A stretch of 33,566 nt of DNA from Rhizobacter sp. (GTDB lineage Bacteria > Pseudomonadota > Gammaproteobacteria > Burkholderiales > Burkholderiaceae_C). Numbering within the stretch: the first letter of the stretch is position 1; each line of letters begins with the position of its first letter. A program made the translations under genes and the position numbers. The DNA lies in the NCBI GenBank assembly GCA_025361845.1, contig JANYJL010000014.1, positions 1-33,566 of the forward strand, written 5' to 3'. Shown piece after piece: positions 27,070 to 33,566 of this stretch. A model generated the notes under the pieces. It was given only the letters and a program-made list of their open reading frames with translations, did no database searches and was not told the DNA's origin.

Positions 27070-27459
27070 ATGGTCACGGAAGTCACGAAGGGTCTGACGA
27101 CGAAGGCGCTGGGGGATGCGGGCGAGGCGCTCGCGCTGGCGCACCTCGTGCGCCACGGGCTGACACTGGTGCAGCGCAATTATCGGGTCGCGGCCGGCCC
27201 GCATGCGCGCGGCGGCGAGGTCGACCTGATCCTGCGTGAACGCGATGGCACCCTCGTGTTCGCCGAAGTGCGGGTGCGCCGCAGGGCCAGCCACGGTGGC
27301 GCGGCGGCGAGCGTCACCACCACCAAGCAGCGGCGCATCGTCTATGCGGCGCAGCACTTCCTGCGCAAGTTCACGCAGTTGCCGCCCTGCCGATTCGACG
27401 TGGTGGCCATCGACGGCAGCGAGATCGAGTGGCTGAAGGGAGCGTTCGACGCGGCCTGA
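27070..27459 (+). CDS. yraN: UPF0102 (YraN) nuclease-like protein
   Basis: A 129-residue protein of the UPF0102 family, which has a restriction-endonuclease-like fold resembling Holliday-junction resolvases. The core is KALGDAGEALALAHLVRHGL, RNYRV, GGEVDLILRERDGTLVFAEVRVR: the Glu/Asp-X-n-Glu-X-Val/Arg residues form the predicted metal site. Its biochemical role is not established. The ATG at 27070 is the only plausible start since no other start codon lies before the conserved region. It opens the yraN-diaA-dolP run, divergent from rsmI. In E. coli the same order has lpoA inserted before yraN; that gene is absent here, as expected outside gammaproteobacteria. Confidence 0.93.
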   Translation: MVTEVTKGLTTKALGDAGEALALAHLVRHGLTLVQRNYRVAAGPHARGGEVDLILRERDGTLVFAEVRVRRRASHGGAAASVTTTKQRRIVYAAQHFLRKFTQLPPCRFDVVAIDGSEIEWLKGAFDAA

Positions 27460-27528
27460 CGGCGGGCGATGAACGCGCCACCGGCCGCGGAACCAGAGGC
27501 TCGAACCCGTGTCATATGATCCATGCCC

Positions 27529-28125
27529 ATGCTCGAACAACGAATCCAACAGCAGTTCTTCGACAGCGCGGACCTGAAATACGCCGCCGCTGAAGTTTTG
27601 GCCAAGCCGATTGCCGATGCCGTGAGCGCCATCGTCGGCTGCATCACCGCGGGCGGCAAGGTGTTGGCCTGCGGCAATGGCGGCTCGGCCAGCGACGCGC
27701 AGCACTTCGCGGCCGAGTTCGTCGGCCGCTTCGAGCGCGAGCGGCCGGGCCTCGCGGCGATCTCGCTGTCCACCGACACCTCGATCCTCACCGCCATCGG
27801 CAACGACTACCACTTCGACGCGATCTACTCGAAGCAGGTGCAGGCGCTCGGCGCGCCGGGCGATGTGCTGCTGGCCATCACCACCAGCGGCAACTCGGCC
27901 AATGTGCTGGCAGCGGTGCAAGCGGCCCATGCCAAGGAAATGACCGTGATCGCGCTCACCGGCCGCCAAGGCGGCAAGATGAACGCGCTGCTCTCCGAAA
28001 CCGACGTGCACATCTGCGTTCCCCACGAACGCACCGCACGCATCCAGGAAGTGCACATCCTCGCGCTGCATTGCATTTGCGACGCGGTGGATCTGCAACT
28101 GCTGGGCGAACAGGAAAACACATGA
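27529..28125 (+). CDS. diaA: DiaA/GmhA-like SIS-domain protein
   Basis: A 198-residue SIS-domain protein. CGNGGSASDAQHFAAEFVGRFERERP, AISLSTDTSILTAIGND and LLAITTSGNSANVLAAVQAA are the sugar-isomerase blocks, and the ending RTARIQEVHILALHCICD is that of DiaA and GmhA. Position between yraN and dolP argues for DiaA, which binds DnaA and promotes initiation at oriC. A phosphoheptose isomerase role is the alternative, as the active-site residues look intact. I choose the ATG at 27529 (MLEQRIQQ, aligning with the short DiaA N-terminus) over one at 27523. TATGAT (27515-27520) ends 8 nt before it, with no ribosome site. Its stop overlaps dolP by 4 nt. Confidence 0.9.
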   Translation: MLEQRIQQQFFDSADLKYAAAEVLAKPIADAVSAIVGCITAGGKVLACGNGGSASDAQHFAAEFVGRFERERPGLAAISLSTDTSILTAIGNDYHFDAIYSKQVQALGAPGDVLLAITTSGNSANVLAAVQAAHAKEMTVIALTGRQGGKMNALLSETDVHICVPHERTARIQEVHILALHCICDAVDLQLLGEQENT

Positions 28126-28751
28126 CGACTCCGACTCCCCACACACTTCAACGCCGCCTGGGCGCCATCGCACTCGCGCTGGCCGCGGCCGGCACGCTCA
28201 ATGGCTGTGCGCTGCTGGTCGGCGGCGCCATGGTCGGCGGCACGATGATGATGGCCGACCGGCGCACCTCGGGCGCGCAGGTCGAAGACCAGGGCATCGA
28301 GATGAAGTCGGCCAGCCGCGTGCGTGAAGTGATCGGCAGCGCCGGCCACGTCAACGTGACGAGCTACAACCGCCAACTGCTGCTGACCGGCGAGGTGCCT
28401 GCCGAAGCCGACAAGGCGGCGATCGAGGCGGCCATCGCCCGCACCGAGAACCTGCGCACGGTCGTCAACGACCTGGCGGTGATGGCGCCCAGCTCGATCG
28501 GTGGCCGCTCGAACGACACGCTCATCACCAGCAAGGTGAAAGCGAGCCTGGTCGATGCGAAGGACATCATCTCGTCCGCCTTCAAGGTGGTCACCGAACG
28601 CAGCGTGGTCTACCTGATGGGCCGCGTGACCGAGCGTGAAGCCAACCGCGCCACCGACGTGGCACGCGGCGTGCCCGGCGTCGAGAAGGTCGTGCGTGTG
28701 TTCGAGGTCGTCAGCGAAGCCGAACTCGCGGGCCAGGTGCCGGCGAAGTAA
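28122..28751 (+). CDS. dolP: Dual-BON-domain outer-membrane lipoprotein (DolP/YraP)
   Basis: A 209-residue lipoprotein. Residues 1-29 form a signal ending LNGC, with Cys29 lipidated and AL after it, so outer-membrane sorting is likely. Two BON domains follow, roughly 60-125 (VREVIGSAGHVNVTSYNRQLLLTGEV broken at the turn) and 137-205 (LITSKVKASLVDAKDIISSAFKVV, GRVTEREANRATDVARGVPGVEKVV). DolP binds anionic phospholipid at the division site and supports envelope integrity and BAM function in E. coli. The ATG overlaps the diaA stop as ATGA, so translation is coupled. A glycine/methionine-rich patch GGAMVGGTMMMADRR just after the lipobox is typical of the family. Confidence 0.93.
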   Translation: MTTPTPHTLQRRLGAIALALAAAGTLNGCALLVGGAMVGGTMMMADRRTSGAQVEDQGIEMKSASRVREVIGSAGHVNVTSYNRQLLLTGEVPAEADKAAIEAAIARTENLRTVVNDLAVMAPSSIGGRSNDTLITSKVKASLVDAKDIISSAFKVVTERSVVYLMGRVTEREANRATDVARGVPGVEKVVRVFEVVSEAELAGQVPAK

Positions 28752-28757
28752 ATCAGC

Positions 28758-28925
28758 TCAGGCGCGGCCGGCCATCATGGCCTGCCAGCGTCGCTGCATC
28801 TCGGCCGGGCTCACGTCGTCGACCCGGCTGGCGATGGACCAGCAGTAGCCGAACGGGTCGGCCAGCAAGGCCGTGCGGTGGCCGTGGAATTCGGGCTTCA
28901 AGGCACGCAGCACGGTGGCACCCGC
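28758..28925 (-). pseudogene. VOC/PhnB-like protein, C-terminal remnant
   Basis: About 55 codons reading AGATVLRALKPEFHGHRTAL, LADPFGYCWSIASR and VDDVSPAEMQRRWQAM before the stop. This is the final strand and tail of PhnB-type VOC (glyoxalase/bleomycin-resistance fold) proteins, where GDR-x-x-x-x-x-DPFG-x-x-WSIA and the VSPEEM tail are standard. The first two-thirds of the roughly 150-residue protein is missing. Family similarity ends at the base where similarity to a TetR C-terminal domain begins on the opposite strand, so a deletion has joined the two. No start codon or promoter remains that would give a functional product. Confidence 0.75.
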
Positions 28926-29276
28926 GCAGCCTGGGTGGCGCATGTGGCGAGCGTCATCCGCACCCTGGCCACGAACCGCGGCCGGCAGATCACGCTGACG
29001 ATGGGCTCGGCCGACCCGGACAGCGAACTGGCGAAGGCCTTTCGCAACCAGGTCATCCTGAAGAGCCGGGAGGTGGGGCGGCGCCTGATCGCGCTGGCGG
29101 TTCAGACGGGCGAGATGCGCGCCCCCGCCGACATCGAGGCCGTGCTCGACATGGTCTACGGGCCGCTGTTCTTCCGCCTGCTGGCCGGCCACCTGCCGCT
29201 GTCGCCGGCGTTCGCGGCCCAGCTCATCGACACCTTGTTTGACGGTCTCGCAGATTCAGTTCAACGCAAGCGCTGA
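28926..29276 (+). pseudogene. TetR-family regulator, C-terminal remnant lacking the DNA-binding domain
   Basis: The frame encodes AAWVAHVASVIRTLATNRGR, then SADPDSELAKAFRNQVILKSREV, and ends with VLDMVYGPLFFRLLAGHLPL and FAAQLIDTLFDGLADSV. This is the C-terminal ligand-binding domain of a TetR subgroup in which the YGPLFYRLL block is typical. The N-terminal helix-turn-helix of about 60-80 residues is absent. An open frame continues upstream to 28878 but those codons are antisense to the VOC remnant. A divergent VOC/TetR pair that lost its shared promoter and both 5' ends is the simplest ancestor. The last 16 nt overlap the convergent dehydrogenase gene. Confidence 0.78.
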
Positions 29277-30160
29277 ATCAGGCTCGACGTGTCCCAGCGC
29301 TGGCCGCCTCGGGCCTGGATGTCGGCATAGAACTGGTCGACGATGGCGGTGACGGGCAGGCGGGCGCCGTTGCGGCGCGCTTCGGCGAGCACGAGGCCGA
29401 GATCCTTGCGCATCCAGTCGACCGCGAAGCCGAAGTCGAATTTGCCTTCGACCATGGTCGGCCCGCGGTTTGCCATCTGCCAGCTCTGCGCCGCGCCCTG
29501 GCCGATGACACCGAGCACGGCGTTCATGTCGAGGCCGGCCTTTTCGCCGAAGGCGATCGCCTCGGCCAGGCCCTGCACGAGGCCGGCAATCGCGATCTGG
29601 TTGACCATCTTCGCGAGCTGGCCGGCGCCGCTGTCGCCGAGCAGGGTCACTGCTTTCGAGAACGCGAGCGCGACCGGGCGCATGGCCTCGAATGCCGCCG
29701 CATCACCGCCGCACATCACCGTCAGCACGCCGTTGACGGCGCCAGCCTGGCCACCCGAGACCGGCGCGTCGATGAACTGCAAGCCGCGTTCGCGTGCGAT
29801 GGCAGCCAGCTCACGCGCCACTTCGGCCGAGGCCGTGGTGTGGTCGGCGAAGACGGCGCCGGGTTTCATGCCGGCGAAGGCGCCGGCATCACCAAGAACC
29901 ACCGAGCGCAGATCGGCATCGTTGCCGACGCAGGCGAACACGATGTCGGCGCCAGCCGCGGTTTCACGAGGCGTGGGCGCGCTCGTGCCGCCGTACTCGG
30001 CCACCCACGACACGGCCTTGGCCGCACTGCGGTTGTAGACGCACACGCGGTGCCCGGCGCGCACGAGGTGGCCCGCCATCGGGTAGCCCATCACGCCGAG
30101 GCCGAGGAAGGCGACGGTTTTCGGAGCGGTGGGTTCGTAGGTTTTGCCGAGGCTCATCAT
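29261..30160 (-). CDS. NAD(P)-dependent beta-hydroxyacid dehydrogenase (GarR/HIBADH family)
   Basis: A 299-residue soluble oxidoreductase of the 3-hydroxyisobutyrate/tartronate-semialdehyde reductase family. VAFLGLGVMGYPMAGHL is the dinucleotide-binding loop plus family signature, DAPVSGGQAGAVNGVL the substrate site, and GAGQLAKMVNQ carries the catalytic lysine with its asparagine partner. WMRKDLGLVLAEA near the C-terminus is also typical. The exact substrate cannot be fixed; no glyoxylate or valine genes are adjacent. The start is one of two adjacent ATGs (30160 or 30157) behind a GGAA site; a TTG at 30169 is less likely. A 9-bp terminator-like hairpin sits 22 nt upstream of the start, between it and pilU. 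Confidence 0.9.
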   Translation of the reverse strand: MMSLGKTYEPTAPKTVAFLGLGVMGYPMAGHLVRAGHRVCVYNRSAAKAVSWVAEYGGTSAPTPRETAAGADIVFACVGNDADLRSVVLGDAGAFAGMKPGAVFADHTTASAEVARELAAIARERGLQFIDAPVSGGQAGAVNGVLTVMCGGDAAAFEAMRPVALAFSKAVTLLGDSGAGQLAKMVNQIAIAGLVQGLAEAIAFGEKAGLDMNAVLGVIGQGAAQSWQMANRGPTMVEGKFDFGFAVDWMRKDLGLVLAEARRNGARLPVTAIVDQFYADIQARGGQRWDTSSLIQRLR

Positions 30161-30167
30161 GAGTTCC

Positions 30168-30204
30168 AAAAGAAGAATTGAGAACGGCCTCGACTGAGGC
30201 CGTT
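30168..30204 (-). terminator. Rho-independent-type terminator after pilU
   Basis: AACGGCCTC and GAGGCCGTT (30183-30191 and 30196-30204) form a perfect 9-bp stem with a 4-nt loop. On the minus strand it is followed by a T-rich tract CTCAATTCTTCTTTT. It begins 21 nt after the pilU stop. The tract is close to consensus but interrupted by C and A, so termination may be partial. The dehydrogenase ribosome site begins immediately after it. Confidence 0.75.
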
Positions 30205-30225
30205 TCGAACCAGCGCAGCGCCGGA

Positions 30226-31362
30226 TTAAAGAATAGTCAGGTGTTCCGTGCCGGCGGACAGATCGCTGCTGCGCGCACGCTGGCTGTTGAGCTTGATCTG
30301 CAAGCGCAGGTCGTTCACCGAATCGGCATTGCGCAGCGCGTCTTCGAAGGTGACGAGCTGGTTCTCGTACAGATCGAACAGGCTCTGGTCGAAGGTCTGC
30401 ATGCCGAGTTCACGCGAGCGTTTCATGATCTCCTTGATCTCGGCGACTTCGCCCTTGAAGATCAGGTCGGCGATCAATGGCGTGTTCAGCAGCACTTCGA
30501 CCGCGGCAACACGGCCCTTGCCTTCCTGGCGCGGCAGCAGGCGTTGCGACACGAGGCTGCGCAGGTTGAGCGACAGGTCCATGAGCAACTGACCGCGCCG
30601 CTCTTCGGGGAAGAAGTTGATGATCCGGTCGAGCGCCTGGTTGGCGCTGTTGGCATGCAAGGTGGCCATGCACAGGTGGCCGGTTTCGGCGAACGCCACG
30701 GCATGTTCCATCGTCTCGCGGTCGCGGATTTCGCCCATCAGGATGACGTCCGGCGCCTGGCGCAGGGTGTTCTTCAGCGCCTGCTCCCAGCCGTCGGTAT
30801 CGATGCCGACTTCACGCTGCGTGATGATGCAGTTCTTGTGCGGGTGCACGAATTCGACCGGGTCTTCGATCGTGATGATGTGGCCGAAGGTGTTTTCGTT
30901 GCGGTGGTCCACCATCGCGGCGAGCGAGGTGCTCTTGCCCGAGCCGGTGGCGCCAACGAAGATCACCAGGCCACGCTTGGCCAGCGCCACGTCTTTCAGC
31001 ACCTGCGGCAGGTTCATGCTGTCAATCGTGGGCAGTACCTGCGGGATCGTCCGGAGCACCAGGCCCACGTTGCCCTGCTGCACGAAGGCATTCACGCGGA
31101 AGCGCCCGATGCCCTGCGGCGAGATCGCGAAGTTGCACTCCTTGGTGCGCTCGAACTCGGCGGCCTGCTTGTCGTTCATCACCGAGCGCGTCAGCGCCAA
31201 CGTGTGCTGGCCGGTCAAGGGTTGCGGCGAAACCTTGGTGACCTTGCCGTCGACCTTGATGGCGGGCGGAAAGTCGGCCGTGAGGAAGAGGTCCGAGCCA
31301 TTGCGCGAGATCATCAGGCGCAAGAGGTCGTTGACGAATTTCGAAGCCTGGTCGCGTTCCAT
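30226..31362 (-). CDS. pilU: Twitching-motility retraction ATPase PilU
   Basis: A 378-residue hexameric ATPase of the PilT/VirB11 class, an accessory motor for type IV pilus retraction. Walker A GATGSGKSTSLAAMV (about 134-148), Asp box ITIEDPVEFVH, Walker B VILMGEIRDRETM and His box GHLCMATLHANSA are intact. PilU rather than PilT is indicated by the longer C-terminus with RARSSDL and by the family form NGSDLFLTADFPPAIKVDG near the start. It lies 17 nt downstream of pilT on the same strand, the normal order. A terminator-like hairpin follows. Confidence 0.96.
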   Translation of the reverse strand: MERDQASKFVNDLLRLMISRNGSDLFLTADFPPAIKVDGKVTKVSPQPLTGQHTLALTRSVMNDKQAAEFERTKECNFAISPQGIGRFRVNAFVQQGNVGLVLRTIPQVLPTIDSMNLPQVLKDVALAKRGLVIFVGATGSGKSTSLAAMVDHRNENTFGHIITIEDPVEFVHPHKNCIITQREVGIDTDGWEQALKNTLRQAPDVILMGEIRDRETMEHAVAFAETGHLCMATLHANSANQALDRIINFFPEERRGQLLMDLSLNLRSLVSQRLLPRQEGKGRVAAVEVLLNTPLIADLIFKGEVAEIKEIMKRSRELGMQTFDQSLFDLYENQLVTFEDALRNADSVNDLRLQIKLNSQRARSSDLSAGTEHLTIL

Positions 31363-31379
31363 GTCGGATCCTTGAACAT

Positions 31380-32423
31380 CTACCCGGGAAAGTTTTCGGG
31401 AAACTTGGCTTTGGCGCGTGCCTCGGCCGGCGCGACGATGTTGCGGCGAACCAGGTCGGCCAGGTTCTGGTCAAGCGTCTGCATGCCCATGCCGTTGCCG
31501 GTCTGGATCGACGAATACATCTGCGCGACCTTGTTCTCGCGGATCAGGTTGCGGATGGCCGCGGTGCCCAGCATGATTTCGTGCGCCGCGACGCGGCCGC
31601 TGCCGTCCTTCATCTTGCACAGCGTCTGCGAGATCACGCCGATGAGCGATTCGGACAACATCGCGCGGACCATTTCCTTCTCGGCCGCGGGGAACACGTC
31701 GACGATGCGGTCGACGGTCTTGGCGGCACTCGAGGTGTGCAAGGTGCCGAACACGAGGTGGCCCGTTTCAGCGGCCGTCAGCGCCAGGCGAATGGTTTCC
31801 AGGTCGCGCATTTCGCCGACGAGGATCGCATCCGGGTCTTCGCGCAGCGCCGAGCGCAGCGCGTTCGAAAAGCTCAGCGTGTGCGGGCCGACCTCGCGCT
31901 GGTTGATCAGGCACTTCTTGGATTCGTGCACGAACTCGATCGGGTCTTCGACCGTGAGCACGTGGCCAAACTCGTTTTCGTTCAAGTGGTTGACCATCGC
32001 CGCCAGCGTGGTCGATTTGCCGGAGCCGGTGGGGCCGGTGCACAGCACCATGCCGCGCGGCTTGAGCGAGAGCTCGGCGAAGATCTTCGGCGTGTTGAGC
32101 TGCTCCAGCGTCAGGATCTTCGACGGAATGGTCCGGAACACTGCGCCCGAACCGCGGTTCTGGTTGAAGGCGTTGACCCGAAAACGCGCCAGGCCCTGGA
32201 TCTCGAACGAGAAGTCGCACTCCAGCGTTTCTTCGTATGCCTTGCGCTGCGAGTCGTTCATGATGTCGTACACCATGTCGTGGACCTGCTTGTGTTCGAG
32301 CGGGTCGACGTTGATGCGGCGCACATCGCCATGCACGCGGATCATCGGCGGCAGGCCGGCCGAGAGGTGCAAGTCCGACGCCTTGTTCTTGACCGAAAAC
32401 GCCAGCAGTTGGGTGATGTCCAT
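31380..32423 (-). CDS. pilT: Twitching-motility retraction ATPase PilT
   Basis: A 347-residue hexameric ATPase at the base of the type IV pilus that powers retraction for twitching motility and DNA uptake. Start MDITQLLAFSVKNKASDLHLSAG is nearly invariant in the family. Walker A is GPTGSGKSTTLAAMV (about 129-143), Asp box LTVEDPIEFVH, Walker B AILVGEMRDLETI, His box GHLVFGTLHTSSAAKTVDR. The C-terminal region contains the AIRNLIRE block (AIRNLIRENK) needed for retraction. AGGA lies 4 nt upstream of the ATG. First gene of pilT-pilU and divergent from yggS, a very common arrangement in Proteobacteria. Confidence 0.97.
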   Translation of the reverse strand: MDITQLLAFSVKNKASDLHLSAGLPPMIRVHGDVRRINVDPLEHKQVHDMVYDIMNDSQRKAYEETLECDFSFEIQGLARFRVNAFNQNRGSGAVFRTIPSKILTLEQLNTPKIFAELSLKPRGMVLCTGPTGSGKSTTLAAMVNHLNENEFGHVLTVEDPIEFVHESKKCLINQREVGPHTLSFSNALRSALREDPDAILVGEMRDLETIRLALTAAETGHLVFGTLHTSSAAKTVDRIVDVFPAAEKEMVRAMLSESLIGVISQTLCKMKDGSGRVAAHEIMLGTAAIRNLIRENKVAQMYSSIQTGNGMGMQTLDQNLADLVRRNIVAPAEARAKAKFPENFPG

Positions 32424-32526
32424 GGGTCCTGGGGTGGTTGGCGCAGGTGCGCGTCGAGGGCGGGGCCAAGGCCAATACCTGTGCCTGTACGGATCCCGAC
32501 AACAAGGCGATTAGGCTCGGCAGATT

Positions 32527-33237
32527 ATGGCGATGATCGCAGACAACTTACAACAAGTGCACCGGCGCCTGGCCCGCGCTTGCGAGGCTGCGGCGCGCCC
32601 CGTGGAAAGCGTCACGCTGCTGGTGGTGAGCAAGACCTTCGGCCCGGTTGCGGTGCGCGAGGCGTTCGCGGCTGGCGAGCGCCGCTTCGGCGAGAACTAC
32701 GTGCAGGAAGGTGTCGACAAGATCGCGGCGCTGGCCGATCTGCGCCCCCAACTCGAATGGCATCTGATCGGGCCCCTGCAGAGCAACAAGACACGGCTCG
32801 TGGCCGAGCAGTTCGACTGGGTTCATACGGTCGACCGCTTGAAGCTCGCGCAGCGCCTGAACGACCAGCGCCCGGCCACGGCAGCGCCTTTGCAGGTCTG
32901 CCTGCAAGTCAACATCAGCGGCGAGGCCAGCAAGAGCGGGCTGGCGCCGGGCGAGGTGGCGGCGGTGGCGCAGGCGATCGCGGCGCTGCCGCGTTTGCGG
33001 CTGCGCGGTTTGATGGCGATCCCGGAACCCGCGCCGACCTTCGAGGCGCAACGCGCGCCGCACCGTGCGCTGCGCGAACTGCAGTTCGCCTTGAACGCGC
33101 AGGGCCTGGCGCTGGACACCTTGTCGATCGGCATGAGCGCCGATCTCGAAGCCGCCGTGGCGGAGGGTGCGACCCTGGTGCGTGTGGGCTCGGCGATCTT
33201 CGGCGCGCGCCCGGCGGGGGTTACGCCGGCCGGCTGA
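32527..33237 (+). CDS. yggS: YggS/PROSC-family PLP homeostasis protein
   Basis: A 236-residue pyridoxal-phosphate-binding TIM-barrel protein without known catalysis, involved in vitamin B6 and amino-acid homeostasis. LLVVSKTF holds the PLP lysine (Lys36), followed by GERRFGENYVQEGVDKI, WHLIGPLQSNKTR, LQVNISGEASKSG and the phosphate-binding ending LSIGMSADLEAAVAEGATLVRVGSAIFG in two strands. The ATG is at 32527 or 32533 (MIADNL); neither has a clear ribosome site. The neighbourhood of pilT on the opposite strand is the standard context. It is convergent with the ROK-family gene, 12 nt between stops. Confidence 0.95.
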   Translation: MAMIADNLQQVHRRLARACEAAARPVESVTLLVVSKTFGPVAVREAFAAGERRFGENYVQEGVDKIAALADLRPQLEWHLIGPLQSNKTRLVAEQFDWVHTVDRLKLAQRLNDQRPATAAPLQVCLQVNISGEASKSGLAPGEVAAVAQAIAALPRLRLRGLMAIPEPAPTFEAQRAPHRALRELQFALNAQGLALDTLSIGMSADLEAAVAEGATLVRVGSAIFGARPAGVTPAG

Positions 33238-33249
33238 AGCAAGGTTCGA

Positions 33250-33566
33250 TCAGCGCGGGGCGCCGGTCTGGTGAAACGGCCGCACGGCGGCATGCAGCAC
33301 CAAGGCGGCCGCGCCCACGGCCACGGCGTCGCGGCCGAAGCGCGCAGAAGTCACCTGCGGGGCGGTCAAACCGGCCTCCTGCGCGTAGCGGTAGAGGCTG
33401 CGCTGCGCGGCCCCCAGGAACACCGAGCCCAGCTCACAGGTCGGCCCGCCCAGCACAAAACGCGCGGGGTTGAAGCTCATCCACAGGTTTTGCAGCAGCG
33501 CACCCAGGCAGTCGCCGGCGCGCTCGACGGCTTGCACCGCCGCGGCATGGCCTGAAGCCAGCAGCG
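33250..33566 (-). CDS. ROK-family protein, C-terminal part
   Basis: The gene runs off the right edge; 104 codons plus stop are visible and the frame stays open to the edge. AGDCLGALLQNLWMSFNPARFVLGG matches the end of ROK (repressor, ORF, kinase) proteins, where a glycine-rich helix is followed by N-x-FNP-x-x-VLGG. The segment VTSARFGRDAVAVGAAALVLH is the usual closing helix. Whether it is a NagC/XylR-type regulator with an N-terminal helix-turn-helix or a glucokinase-like sugar kinase cannot be decided, as the diagnostic N-terminal half lies outside. A GTG at 33537 should not be taken as a start. Confidence 0.85.
   Translation of the reverse strand, partial: LLASGHAAAVQAVERAGDCLGALLQNLWMSFNPARFVLGGPTCELGSVFLGAAQRSLYRYAQEAGLTAPQVTSARFGRDAVAVGAAALVLHAAVRPFHQTGAPR

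Overview
The window is GC-rich chromosomal DNA with tightly packed genes. It reads as a betaproteobacterium of the order Burkholderiales, most like the Rubrivivax/Leptothrix/Roseateles lineage. That placement is inferred from codon bias, from the character of the proteins (PilT/PilU, GspA/GspB, MaeB, HutC type) and from the recurrent TAGAAT promoter element; no search was run. I see no rRNA, tRNA, CRISPR array, intact insertion sequence or prophage.

Layout. 0-3.4 kb: the end of an OmpR-type response regulator, its sensor kinase, a convergent YegD-type Hsp70 and a small exported TPR protein. 3.4-7.6 kb: a small membrane protein, a Tat-exported PhoD phosphatase, a 70-residue orphan, two fasciclin-domain proteins and a divergent TetR regulator. 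7.6-9.2 kb: a metallophosphoesterase and a UPF0149/SEC-C protein, separated by a structured repeat. 9.3-23.7 kb: a histidine-utilisation region (hutC, hutH, hutG, hutI with a LysE exporter, then hutU-hutD-hutF). It is broken up by a small lipoprotein, a phosphopantetheinyl transferase, two truncated sugar/glycan genes, gspB-gspA and a RibD/DHFR-like gene. 23.7-26 kb: maeB. 26-28.8 kb: the conserved rsmI / yraN-diaA-dolP block. 28.8-30.2 kb: remnants of a VOC protein and a TetR regulator, then a GarR-type dehydrogenase. 30.2-33.6 kb: pilU, pilT, the PLP protein YggS and the end of a ROK protein.

The Hut enzymes make up the five-step pathway: HutH, HutU, HutI, HutF (formiminoglutamate deiminase) and HutG (formylglutamate deformylase) take histidine to glutamate, ammonia and formate. 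A HutC repressor is divergent from hutH. A near-perfect 20-bp operator lies between hutC and hutH, and a perfect 24-bp version lies in front of hutU. No such site is visible upstream of hutG or the lysE-hutI operon.

The less ordinary signals are these: a dispersed three-hairpin repeat whose two copies differ by compensatory base changes; two separate scars where divergent genes have both lost their 5' halves and are now fused head to head; several start codons placed so close to a -10 box that leaderless transcripts are likely; divergent start codons only 3 and 18 bp apart; and two palindromes between the fasciclin and tetR genes. I found no convincing multi-gene undescribed system; the best candidates for something new are the structured repeat and the promoter architectures.
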